From CAZNEZ01 sp964572475 (GTDB lineage: Bacteria; Bacillota; Clostridia; Lachnospirales; Lachnospiraceae): DNA of 34,365 bases. The stretch covers positions 1 through 34,365 of the forward strand of contig CAZNEZ010000018.1 in assembly GCA_964572475.1 (NCBI GenBank), written 5' to 3'. The position numbers were made by a program, and so were the translations under genes. Of this stretch, positions 8,864 to 16,310 are shown piece after piece. Every line of letters starts with the position of its first letter. The first letter of the stretch is position 1. The notes beneath the pieces were generated by a model. The model did no database searches, was not told the origin of the DNA, and worked only from the letters and a program-made list of their open reading frames with translations.

Positions 8864-8976
8864 TAAGCAAGAATGGAAAACTTAGAAGTGTTATTTCGAC
8901 AGTTAAGCTTACATATGACGGGAAATACATATATATGGATGTAATAGAAGTAGAGTTAGGAAAAGAATATAGGTAA
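8830..8976 (+). other. Out-of-frame continuation of the EAL protein's C-terminal PAS domain
   Basis: In the -1 frame relative to the upstream gene, translation across the A7 tract continues SGFQNRYKIISKNGKLRSV... through TYDGKYIYMDVIEVE to a TAA at 8974-8976. This is the standard second half of a PAS_3/PAC module (R-I-..-K-x-G-x-x-R-x-V). No start codon or ribosome site serves this piece alone, so it is either a remnant after a one-base loss, or the product of -1 ribosomal or transcriptional slippage on A AAA AAT. Confidence 0.75.
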
Positions 8977-8990
8977 ATGAGTATAAAGAA

Positions 8991-9013
8991 TGAAAGTTAA
9001 ATCTTTCGCTTAC
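8991..9013 (+). repeat. Small hairpin repeat, copy 1
   Basis: TGAAAG-T-TAAATCTTTC followed by GCTTAC. It matches 20 of 23 positions with 19357-19379. Here the hairpin is short (GAAAG/CTTTC, 6-nt loop). No T tract follows, so it is not a clear terminator. Confidence 0.5.
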
Positions 9014-9036
9014 AAGTTTGTGCTATTGGATACTCC

Positions 9037-9059
9037 TAAAAACAGTCGTAGCATGGAGG
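9037..9059 (+). promoter_or_regulatory. Shared leader element, copy 1 (upstream of HPt gene)
   Basis: TAAAAAC then AGTCGTAGCATGGAGG. The 16-mer recurs exactly at 12711-12726, and the flanking TAAAAA also matches; only one base differs in 23. It contains the GGAGG ribosome site and an ATG that overlaps it. CTCC at 9033-9036 could pair with the GGAG. Possible translational control element; function unknown. Confidence 0.5.
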
Positions 9060-9068
9060 TGAAAATAA

Positions 9069-9419
9069 ATGTTAGATAAAAAATTATTAGAAGGTTCAGG
9101 GATTAATTATGAGGCTGGATTAAGAAACTTCGCAGGAAAAGAGAATCTGTATGAAAAGTTCTTAATTAAATTTATTGACGACACACATTTTGAAGATTCT
9201 AAAGAGCCCTATTACAATAAAGAATATGAAGAGGTATTGACTAAGCTTCATGCATTAAAGGGTATGTCAGGTACATTAGGAATGGATAGATTATTTGAAG
9301 CCTGTAGTGATATCGTTTCGGCAATACGTGCAGATAATATTAGTAATATTGAAGTATTATTTAACAAAGTGGAATATGAATATAATAATATATATAAAGT
9401 TTTAACTAAATTAAAATAA
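9069..9419 (+). CDS. Stand-alone HPt (histidine phosphotransfer) protein
   Basis: 116 residues, all helical in character. The HPt motif is LHALKGMSGTLGMDRL with phosphorylatable H61 (consensus HxLKGxxxxLG). It would relay phosphate between receiver domains of a hybrid kinase and of a response regulator. The start ATG 9069 has GGAGGTGA at 9055-9062. It lies between the REC-PAS-GGDEF-EAL-REC gene and a hybrid kinase, and its stop is 12 bases from the kinase ATG. This suggests one phosphorelay: kinase H148, kinase D438 or D576, HPt H61, then the receivers of the EAL protein. The relay order is inference; the domain assignment is firm. Confidence 0.85.
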   Translation: MLDKKLLEGSGINYEAGLRNFAGKENLYEKFLIKFIDDTHFEDSKEPYYNKEYEEVLTKLHALKGMSGTLGMDRLFEACSDIVSAIRADNISNIEVLFNKVEYEYNNIYKVLTKLK

Positions 9420-9431
9420 TTGGAGAAGGTT

Positions 9432-11390
9432 ATGAAAAAAAGAGTAATAGTATGGTGTTTAATCTTGATATTGATTAGTACATTTTGTATGGCACCAATA
9501 AAGGCAGAAACAAATATAAATACTAAAGAAGAAATTATTAAGGTAGGAATTTACGATTTAGATGGATATCATTCTATTGACAAAGAAGGAAAAGTATATG
9601 GTGCTTTAATGACCTTAAAGAGTAGTAAGATGATGTATGAAGATTTTGAAGCATTGTCAGATATGACAGTTGGTATTGAAAATGGACTTACATATATTGA
9701 AAACGTGGTAGCGATTGCATTACTAATTATTATTGTAGTGATAATTTTGGTATTAAGGCAGAGAGCAAAGTATGTAAAGCATCTTAAACTTAAGAATGCG
9801 CAACTCGGAGATGCAATTGAACAGGCTCAGCAGGCAAGTAAAGCAAAAACTAATTTTCTGGCAAGAATGTCTCATGAGATAAGGACACCTATGAATGCAA
9901 TACTTGGTGTTTCTACATTAACAAGAAAGAATCTTGATGATAAGAAAAAGATAATAGAGAATCTTGATAAGATTGAATATAGTTCTAAAATTCTTATTAA
10001 TATCATAAATGATGTGCTTGATATGTCTGCTATTGAGGAAAATAAAGTAACATTACAAAATGTTTCATTTGATTTTAAACAGATGCTTACCTCAATAACT
10101 GATACATATTATACTTTGTGCAAAGAAAAGAATATTGAATTCAAAGTAATTCTATCAGGGATTACAGAAGAGATTCTAGTAGGAGATCCACTTAGACTTA
10201 ACCAGATTCTCAATAACCTATTATCAAATGCACTAAAGTTTACAAAATCTGAAGGTGAGATTAGCATAATTATCAGTCAGCAGAAGATAGAAAAAGATAA
10301 AGCTTATATGAGCTTTACAGTCTGTGATAATGGATGTGGAATTAGTGAAGAAATGAAAGAAAGACTGTTTAGACCATTTGAACAGGAAAATAGTAAAGTT
10401 GCAATTGAACATGGTGGTTCAGGGCTTGGACTGTCTATAACTAAGAATTTTGTAGATATGATGCAGGGTTCTATTGATTTTAAGAGCGAAAAAGGGGTTG
10501 GAACAACATTTATTGTATCAATTCCATTCACAAGATCAGAAGAGAGAATTAATACAACAACAGATAAACTTTCCAGAATATCAAGTTTAATTATTGATGA
10601 TGAATCTGACAGCAGGGATTATATAGCTATGATTCTAAATAGACTGGGGGTATCACATGATGAAGCAAATAGTGGTAAACAAGCTATAGAAATGTTTGAA
10701 AAAGCTTATAAACAGGGTAAAGGATATGATGTATGCTTTGTTGACTGGAAGATGCCAGATATGGATGGCAGTGAAGTTGCAAAACAGATAAGAAAGCAGT
10801 TTGATGAAGATACTTTGATTATTATTGTTTCAGCATATGATACAAGTGAAATTGAAGATGATGGCAAAGATAATGGGGTTAATATGTTCTTAACTAAGCC
10901 GATTTTTCAGTCTACAGTATATAATCTGCTAATGACACTCTGCGGTAGCGATATAGCTGAGGAAATGGAAGACGCTGGAGATTATGATTTTAGCAATATA
11001 AAGATAATGGCAGTTGATGATACAGCATTTAATCTTGAAATAATCAGAGATATTCTTGAATTAACAGGTGCGCAAGTAGAGTGTGCAGAAAATGGCAAGG
11101 AAGCTTATGATAAGTTTATGGCATCCGAAGAAGGAGAATATGATGTTATACTAATGGATGTACAGATGCCTGTGATGGATGGTCACGAAGCAACGAAAGT
11201 AATTAGAAATTCTAATCATCCTGATGCCAAAAACATTCAGATTATAGCACTTACAGCAAATGCATTTACGGAAGACATAACAGAATCATTTACGGCAGGA
11301 ATGAATGACTATCTTACAAAACCAGTTAATACAGATGTATTGTATAAGACTATCAATAGGATTATAGAGGATAAAATTCCTGGCAGGTAA
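9432..11390 (+). CDS. Hybrid sensor histidine kinase with two receivers and a collapsed sensor domain
   Basis: 652 residues. N-terminal signal peptide (residues 1-25, ending near IKA-E), a short extracytoplasmic part (26-91), one membrane span (92-108), HisKA with H148 in MSHEIRTPMNA, HATPase (N-box NQILNNLLSNALKF ~257, G1 CDNGCGI ~298, G2 GGSGLGL ~328), receiver 1 (384-503, D438) and receiver 2 (522-645, D576). The extracytoplasmic part starts like a bacterial family-3 solute-binding domain (IIKVGIYDLDGYHSIDKEGKVYG) but then jumps to segments resembling later parts of that fold (ALMTLKSSKMMYEDF, DMTVGIENG). About 65 residues replace the usual 220 or more, so it probably cannot bind a ligand. 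The kinase and receivers look intact. Start ATG 9432 with GGAGAAGG upstream, 12 bases after the HPt stop. No clear terminator follows. Confidence 0.93.
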   Translation: MKKRVIVWCLILILISTFCMAPIKAETNINTKEEIIKVGIYDLDGYHSIDKEGKVYGALMTLKSSKMMYEDFEALSDMTVGIENGLTYIENVVAIALLIIIVVIILVLRQRAKYVKHLKLKNAQLGDAIEQAQQASKAKTNFLARMSHEIRTPMNAILGVSTLTRKNLDDKKKIIENLDKIEYSSKILINIINDVLDMSAIEENKVTLQNVSFDFKQMLTSITDTYYTLCKEKNIEFKVILSGITEEILVGDPLRLNQILNNLLSNALKFTKSEGEISIIISQQKIEKDKAYMSFTVCDNGCGISEEMKERLFRPFEQENSKVAIEHGGSGLGLSITKNFVDMMQGSIDFKSEKGVGTTFIVSIPFTRSEERINTTTDKLSRISSLIIDDESDSRDYIAMILNRLGVSHDEANSGKQAIEMFEKAYKQGKGYDVCFVDWKMPDMDGSEVAKQIRKQFDEDTLIIIVSAYDTSEIEDDGKDNGVNMFLTKPIFQSTVYNLLMTLCGSDIAEEMEDAGDYDFSNIKIMAVDDTAFNLEIIRDILELTGAQVECAENGKEAYDKFMASEEGEYDVILMDVQMPVMDGHEATKVIRNSNHPDAKNIQIIALTANAFTEDITESFTAGMNDYLTKPVNTDVLYKTINRIIEDKIPGR

Positions 11391-11423
11391 TTGAAAAAAG
11401 TTGAATATACATGGTAGGATTAC

Positions 11424-11452
11424 TTGATAGTCATATAAATTTGTGGTATATT
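11424..11452 (+). promoter_or_regulatory. Promoter of ilvE
   Basis: TTGATA (11424-11429), 17-bp spacer, TATATT (11447-11452) with an extended TGG just upstream. The predicted start near 11459 gives a ~36-nt leader, too short for a T-box or attenuator. Confidence 0.72.
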
Positions 11453-11494
11453 TCATTTAATATTTAAAAATTTTAACAAAGGAAGTATTGCATT

Positions 11495-12520
11495 ATGGAA
11501 AAGAAAAATATTGACTGGGCCAACTTAGGATTTGGCTATGTAGAGACAGAGAAGAGATTTGTATCTAATTTTAAAAATGGAGCATGGGATGAAGGAGAAC
11601 TTATATCCGATGCTACGATAACAATTAGTGAATGTGCCGGTGTATTACAGTATGCACAGACAATATTCGAAGGACTTAAAGCATATACGACAGAAGATGG
11701 CCATATAGTTACATTCCGTCCAGACCTTAATGCAAGCCGTATGGCTGATTCGGCTAAAAGACTTGAGATGCCAGTGTTCCCAGCAGACAGATTTGTTAAA
11801 GCTGTAGAAGAAGTTGTTAAAGCTAATGCCGCCTATGTTCCACCTTTTGGCTCAGGCGCAACACTTTATTTACGTCCTTATATGTTTGGAAGTAATCCTG
11901 TTATTGGAGTTAAGCCAGCAGATGAATATCAGTTTAGAGTATTTGCTACTCCAGTTGGACCATATTTTAAGGGAGGAGCTAAGCCATTAACAATAAGAGT
12001 TAGTGATTTTGATCGTGCAGCACCTTGCGGTACTGGTAACATAAAGGCAGGTCTTAATTATGCAATGAGCCTGCACGCTATTGTATCAGCTCATAAAGAA
12101 GGATTTGATGAGAATATGTATCTTGATCCTAAGACAAGAACTAAGGTTGAAGAAACAGGTGGAGCAAATTTCTTATTTGTTACAAAAGATAATAAGGTTG
12201 TAACTCCTAAGTCAGATAGCATTTTACCATCTATTACACGCCGTTCTCTTGTATATGTTGCTAAAGAATATCTCGGACTTGAAGTTGAAGAAAGAGAAGT
12301 TTATTTAGATGAAGTTAAAGATTTTGCTGAATGTGGTCTTTGCGGAACAGCAGCAGTTATTTCGCCAGTAGGAAAGATTGTAGATCATGATAAAGAGATT
12401 TGTTTCCCAAGTGGAATGGACGAGATGGGACCAATAACTAAAAAATTATATGAGACATTAACAGGAATTCAGATGGGACATTTAGAAGCACCTGAAGGTT
12501 GGATTAAGGTAATCTGCTAA
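11495..12520 (+). CDS. ilvE: Branched-chain amino acid aminotransferase
   Basis: 341-residue fold-type IV PLP enzyme that interconverts leucine, isoleucine and valine with their 2-oxo acids using glutamate/2-oxoglutarate; last step of branched-chain synthesis. Family marks: FEGLKAY near residue 60, YLRPYMFGS, the PLP lysine K184 in GNIKAGLNYA, then VEETGGANFLFV and ECGLCGTAAVISPV (the CxxC segment seen in many group II BCATs). Length is normal. The start ATG 11495 follows AAAGGAAG at 11478-11485. It has its own promoter and a following hairpin, so it is probably monocistronic. It sits between signalling genes, with no other branched-chain pathway gene in the window. Confidence 0.97.
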   Translation: MEKKNIDWANLGFGYVETEKRFVSNFKNGAWDEGELISDATITISECAGVLQYAQTIFEGLKAYTTEDGHIVTFRPDLNASRMADSAKRLEMPVFPADRFVKAVEEVVKANAAYVPPFGSGATLYLRPYMFGSNPVIGVKPADEYQFRVFATPVGPYFKGGAKPLTIRVSDFDRAAPCGTGNIKAGLNYAMSLHAIVSAHKEGFDENMYLDPKTRTKVEETGGANFLFVTKDNKVVTPKSDSILPSITRRSLVYVAKEYLGLEVEEREVYLDEVKDFAECGLCGTAAVISPVGKIVDHDKEICFPSGMDEMGPITKKLYETLTGIQMGHLEAPEGWIKVIC

Positions 12521-12568
12521 GATTTTATAAGAGTAGGAAGTTACAAACATATTATTAATATTTAGTAC

Positions 12569-12600
12569 GACAAAGACTCGGAGCAATCCGGGTCTTTGTC
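12569..12600 (+). terminator. Hairpin after ilvE, probable terminator
   Basis: 13-bp stem (12569-12581 with 12588-12600, core GACAAAGACTCGG, one G-U pair), 6-nt loop. The following bases (TATCAG) lack a strong T run, so termination may be partial. Confidence 0.6.
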
Positions 12601-12703
12601 TATCAGAGGATTAAGATGTCAAAAGGTACTCCTTATAGAAAAACACAATCTAAAAATAGAACTATTAGAATAGTGCAAATATGTTTAATATATGATAAAA
12701 TAA

Positions 12704-12726
12704 TAAAAATAGTCGTAGCATGGAGG
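12704..12726 (+). promoter_or_regulatory. Shared leader element, copy 2 (upstream of small acidic protein)
   Basis: TAAAAAT then AGTCGTAGCATGGAGG: the 16-mer is identical to 9044-9059. It again ends in the GGAGG ribosome site, 5 bases before the chosen start. Here the ATG inside the element (12720) is in frame with the gene, while in copy 1 it is not. Confidence 0.5.
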
Positions 12727-12731
12727 AAAAT

Positions 12732-12938
12732 ATGGAAGAAAAAACATTTAAAGAAAGATATCTTGCAGGAGAAATAGAATTTGAGGAGATTGATAGATAT
12801 TCTACAAAGTGGGGATATAGTGATGAGATTAGAACGCTTAGAGAGTATCTTGGATTAAATGCAGATGAAGAAGATGCATGGATTAGTATTGGCGATGAAG
12901 CGTTAGAAGATATGCTTAATAAACAGAAAAATATATAA
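12732..12938 (+). CDS. Small acidic protein of unknown function
   Basis: 68 residues, beginning MEEKTFKERYLAGEIEFEE, rich in Glu and Asp, with no membrane span or signal peptide. It looks like a compact helical protein (SDEIRTLREYLGLNADEEDA). I do not recognise a family. ATG 12732 is preferred because GGAGG (12722-12726) lies 5 bases upstream; ATG 12720 would add MEEN but has no ribosome site. It lies 79 bases upstream of a hybrid kinase gene, so it may be a partner of that kinase. That is inference from position only. Confidence 0.6.
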   Translation: MEEKTFKERYLAGEIEFEEIDRYSTKWGYSDEIRTLREYLGLNADEEDAWISIGDEALEDMLNKQKNI

Positions 12939-12960
12939 AATATTACGGTATGTGAGCAAA

Positions 12961-12988
12961 TGTACAATATATAAGCAGATATTATAAT
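12961..12988 (+). promoter_or_regulatory. Candidate promoter for the soluble hybrid kinase
   Basis: TGTACA (12961-12966), 16-bp spacer, TATAAT (12983-12988). The -35 is a partial match, so this is moderate evidence. Confidence 0.4.
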
Positions 12989-13017
12989 ATATATTGCTAA
13001 ATAGAAGGAGCATTGGC

Positions 13018-15444
13018 ATGAATAGAGATTTTATAAACGAAAATAGAATATCAGAGAATGTTGAAACTTTATATAAGAATATTTTAGATAACACTAATAG
13101 TGCAATCTATGTCTGTGATATGAATAACTATCAAATGCTTTATATGAATGAACAATGCAAGAAATATGCCCGTGGTGATGTGAATAATTATCTAAAAACT
13201 GAATGTTACAAGGTTATGATGGATTTGGATAATCCATGTGAATTTTGTAAGATGAAGAAGATGAAAAAGGATAGATTCTTTGAAAGAGAATTCAGTATTA
13301 GAGGGAAAAAGGTTATTCATTGCCGACTAAAAGGAAGAATAATAGAATGGAATGGTATTAAAGCACATATAGAATATATATCTGATGAAACAGAGAGAGT
13401 AGAGTCTGAGAAGAAGATTGAGAAGCTTTATACAGCAGAGAAAGAAAGAAGACGTCTGCTTGAAGAGAAGGTCATTGCAACAAATGTTATTAATGTTACA
13501 AAGGATCAGTGTGTAGAAAGCATAGTTAAAGAAGGCAGTGGGTTATTGACCATAAAGAATGGTTGTTCAATTGATAAATTTAATCTATTAATTAGTGAAC
13601 ATATAATTAGAGAAGAACAAAAATCACATATGAGTATGATTTTAAACAGAGACTATTTGCTTAATAGATTCGGGGGAGATAATGAAAGAATCGAATTTGA
13701 TTACTATATAAGAATTGGTAATGGTATAAGCAAATGGATTTCTACAGAGATTACGTTAATTGAGCATCCTCGTACAGGAGATGTAATGGCCTATTGCTAT
13801 ACTAAGGATATTAACAACTCTAAACTCAGAAAAATTGTACTTCAGAGTGCTCTTGGTTCAGAGACAGATTTTATTCTATGGCTTAATACTGTTAATATGA
13901 AATCCATTAAGATATTAGATAGAGATATGGATGGTACTACATATGATTATAATGAAGAAGACTATTATGATATGGTCAGACATAGAGTTAATGAGTATAT
14001 TGCAGATGAAGATAAAGAGAGAGTTAGAATTAAATTAGATATTGATTATATAAAGGAACAGCTTGATAAGAAAGATTCATTTTCGATTATATACAAGTTT
14101 GTATCTGAAACAGGTATTGTAAAACATAACAAATTAAGAATATACTATGTTGATAGAGAACGTGAACAAATTGTATTTGTAAGGACAAATGTTACAGATG
14201 TATATAATACTGAGCAACAACAGAGGGAAAGGCTCGAAAAAGCATTTAATGAGGCACAAAGGGCTAATCAGGCTAAGAGTGATTTCTTATCTAAGATGAG
14301 TCATGAGATTAGAACACCTATGAATGCAATTATGGGAATGACAAGATTGGCAAAGGATGAAACATCTATTGATAAGATTAAAGAATACTTAATTAAGATG
14401 TCTGCATCAGAAGAATATCTACTAGGAGTACTTAATGATATTCTTGATATGTCTAAGATAGAGAGAGATAAAATAGTTCTTCAACCAGAAATATATAATC
14501 TTTCAGAATTTGAAAAGATGATTAGCTCTGTATTTGTTCAACAGTGTCTGAACAAGCATATTGAATTCAAGTTTAAGATAGCAAGTGATGTTGAAGATTA
14601 TATATATGTAGATAAACTAAGGTTTAATCAAGTGTTTTTTAATCTTCTTTCAAATGCAGTAAAATATACTAATGAATATGGTAGGATTGAGTTAGCTATA
14701 GAAAAGACAGGTGAGGATGAAGACGGAATTGAGCAATGTTACATTGTTAAGGATAATGGAATAGGAATAGGTGAAGAATTTATAAAACATATATTTGAAC
14801 CGTTTTCACAGGAGAATACAGGTGCTACGGCGCAATTAAAGGGAACAGGTCTTGGACTTGCAATCGCTAAGAATATTGTTGACAGCATGGGTGGAAAACT
14901 TATGGTATCAAGCAAAGCAGGTGAGGGAACTACATTTACAGTAGTAATCAAAACCAAGACTATTATAGAAGATAGAGATAATATAAAAGATAATATTATG
15001 GCATGTCAACCTTTGTTAAACGAAGGCAATAAAGATATAGTCAGTGATATTGAAGGAAATCTTAGTGGAATAAGGGTTCTGCTGGCAGAAGATAATCTGA
15101 TTAATTGTGAAATAGCAAAAGCTATGCTTGAGATGAAGAATGCTGAGGTTGAGGTTGCAGAAAATGGTCAGATAGCAGTAGATATGTTTGCAAAATCTTC
15201 TAATATGTACTATGATGTCATCTTGATGGATATAAAGATGCCTGTTATGGATGGATTAGAAGCTACTATGGAGATTAGAAAAATGTTAAGAGATGATGCA
15301 AAGCTTCCGATATTTGCTATGACGGCAAATGCATTTGATGAAGATGTAGAAAAATCAAGAATAGCAGGGTTGGATGAGCATTTGTCAAAACCAATAGAAT
15401 TAGATATTCTTACAGATACAATTATCAGATATGTAAGAAGATGA
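13018..15444 (+). CDS. Soluble PAS hybrid histidine kinase with C-terminal receiver
   Basis: 808 residues, no membrane span, so it senses in the cytoplasm. Order: PAS (~17-135) carrying a Cys cluster C63-x10-C74-x2-C77; coiled linker (135-155); two uncharacterised modules (~155-275, beginning INVTKDQ, and ~280-400, beginning DFILWLN); HisKA with H429 in MSHEIRTPMNA; HATPase (N542, DNGIGIG, GTGLGL at ~609); receiver (~683-805, D738 in ILMDIKMPVMDG). Start ATG 13018 with AAGGAG at 13005-13010; the longer frame from 12994 has no ribosome site. No HPt domain is fused, so it may use the HPt encoded at 9069. The two modules before HisKA are also present, in the same order, in the large kinase at 30515. 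The Cys cluster could bind metal or sense redox, but that is not shown. Confidence 0.92.
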   Translation: MNRDFINENRISENVETLYKNILDNTNSAIYVCDMNNYQMLYMNEQCKKYARGDVNNYLKTECYKVMMDLDNPCEFCKMKKMKKDRFFEREFSIRGKKVIHCRLKGRIIEWNGIKAHIEYISDETERVESEKKIEKLYTAEKERRRLLEEKVIATNVINVTKDQCVESIVKEGSGLLTIKNGCSIDKFNLLISEHIIREEQKSHMSMILNRDYLLNRFGGDNERIEFDYYIRIGNGISKWISTEITLIEHPRTGDVMAYCYTKDINNSKLRKIVLQSALGSETDFILWLNTVNMKSIKILDRDMDGTTYDYNEEDYYDMVRHRVNEYIADEDKERVRIKLDIDYIKEQLDKKDSFSIIYKFVSETGIVKHNKLRIYYVDREREQIVFVRTNVTDVYNTEQQQRERLEKAFNEAQRANQAKSDFLSKMSHEIRTPMNAIMGMTRLAKDETSIDKIKEYLIKMSASEEYLLGVLNDILDMSKIERDKIVLQPEIYNLSEFEKMISSVFVQQCLNKHIEFKFKIASDVEDYIYVDKLRFNQVFFNLLSNAVKYTNEYGRIELAIEKTGEDEDGIEQCYIVKDNGIGIGEEFIKHIFEPFSQENTGATAQLKGTGLGLAIAKNIVDSMGGKLMVSSKAGEGTTFTVVIKTKTIIEDRDNIKDNIMACQPLLNEGNKDIVSDIEGNLSGIRVLLAEDNLINCEIAKAMLEMKNAEVEVAENGQIAVDMFAKSSNMYYDVILMDIKMPVMDGLEATMEIRKMLRDDAKLPIFAMTANAFDEDVEKSRIAGLDEHLSKPIELDILTDTIIRYVRR

Positions 15445-15477
15445 ATATAATAGAATATACGCAAGGAGAGTGATAAT

Positions 15478-16146
15478 ATGGAATTTAAGAGAATAAATGA
15501 TGTAACAATAAGATGTATACTTACACCTGAAGATATGAAAGAATATAATCTGGAGTTAGATGATTTTTTTAATAATAATGATAAGTTTAGAACTATAATA
15601 ACAGATATTCTTATGAAAGCAAAAGAAGAAATAGATTATGAAGTTAATGAGAATGCACTGTCTGTTCAGATTATGCCATTGCCAAGTAAAAGCATAGCAA
15701 TTACATTTTCGGATACCCCTGAAGATGCATTGGAAGATATAGTAAGCAGAATTAAGAAGGGAGGTAATGTAAAAGATATAATTGATAAAATAGATACAAC
15801 TAATGTAGGAATAGATGTGAAAGATTTGATTGAAAACGACGTAGAAGCAGATAATGAAAATATTGCAATCTATAGCTACAAATCTTTTGAAGATATTAAT
15901 AGAATGCTTTTGACATCATATGGTAATAAGCATAATAATATAGCAATATTTAAGGGAGAAAAAGGAATTTACTATGTTATTCTGGCTTTATACAATTCTC
16001 CAAAAGAGGAATTAGAAAAGCTTTTTATTCATGCAATGGATTATGGAGAAAAACTTCCTTTTAATGCAGGAAGAATGGCATATATTTCTGAAAAGTACCC
16101 AAAAATATATTCTGGAGAGATATCCAAATTAATCAACATGTTGTAA
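15478..16146 (+). CDS. mecA: MecA family adaptor protein
   Basis: 222 residues. The N-terminal domain (~1-90; MEFKRINDVTIRCILTPEDM... and DFFNN) and a C-terminal domain (~130-222; IAIYSYKSFEDI..., ending near the conserved FNAGRMAYISEKYPKIYSG) match the MecA/YpbH family in order and length, joined by an acidic linker. MecA delivers substrates such as ComK to the ClpC unfoldase; in anaerobes without competence the targets are mostly unknown. Start ATG 15478 with AAGGAG at 15463-15468. A TATAAT at 15446-15451 directly after the kinase stop, with a weak -35, could give it a separate promoter. It lies 33 bases after the hybrid kinase and upstream of a chemoreceptor, so adaptor-controlled proteolysis of a motility or signalling protein is a possibility. 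Confidence 0.85.
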   Translation: MEFKRINDVTIRCILTPEDMKEYNLELDDFFNNNDKFRTIITDILMKAKEEIDYEVNENALSVQIMPLPSKSIAITFSDTPEDALEDIVSRIKKGGNVKDIIDKIDTTNVGIDVKDLIENDVEADNENIAIYSYKSFEDINRMLLTSYGNKHNNIAIFKGEKGIYYVILALYNSPKEELEKLFIHAMDYGEKLPFNAGRMAYISEKYPKIYSGEISKLINML

Positions 16147-16201
16147 ATAAACACAGATAAATTTACTATAAATAAAATGTCAATATTATGAAAAAAATAC
16201 A

Positions 16202-16229
16202 TAAAATTATGAATATGATTAGCCGATAT
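16202..16229 (+). promoter_or_regulatory. Sigma-D (sigma-28, flagellar) promoter of the chemoreceptor gene
   Basis: TAAA at 16202-16205, 16-bp spacer, GCCGATAT at 16222-16229: a near-perfect match to the SigD/FliA consensus. Predicted start near 16236, leaving a ~75-nt AT-rich leader before the chemoreceptor. This ties the gene to the flagellar regulon and implies a motile host. Confidence 0.8.
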
Positions 16230-16310
16230 ATTGGTAAGTATTATTATATTATTTTTTTGTAAAAAGTATTATAATTACTTTAACAAATTGTATATACGGA
16301 GGAAAATATT

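Noticed and set aside
8977..9068. c-di-GMP riboswitch upstream of the HPt gene or the other signalling genes.
   Set aside because: No class I or class II conserved core was seen by eye. The leader is short and dominated by the repeats listed; a covariance-model search would settle it.
12616..12777. A 53-codon Lys-rich ORF (starts MSKGTPYRKTQ) spanning the leader element and the start of the small acidic gene.
   Set aside because: It overlaps the better-supported gene at 12732, its ribosome site is weak (GAGGATT), and its composition is what AT-rich non-coding DNA produces. Kept only as a remote possibility.
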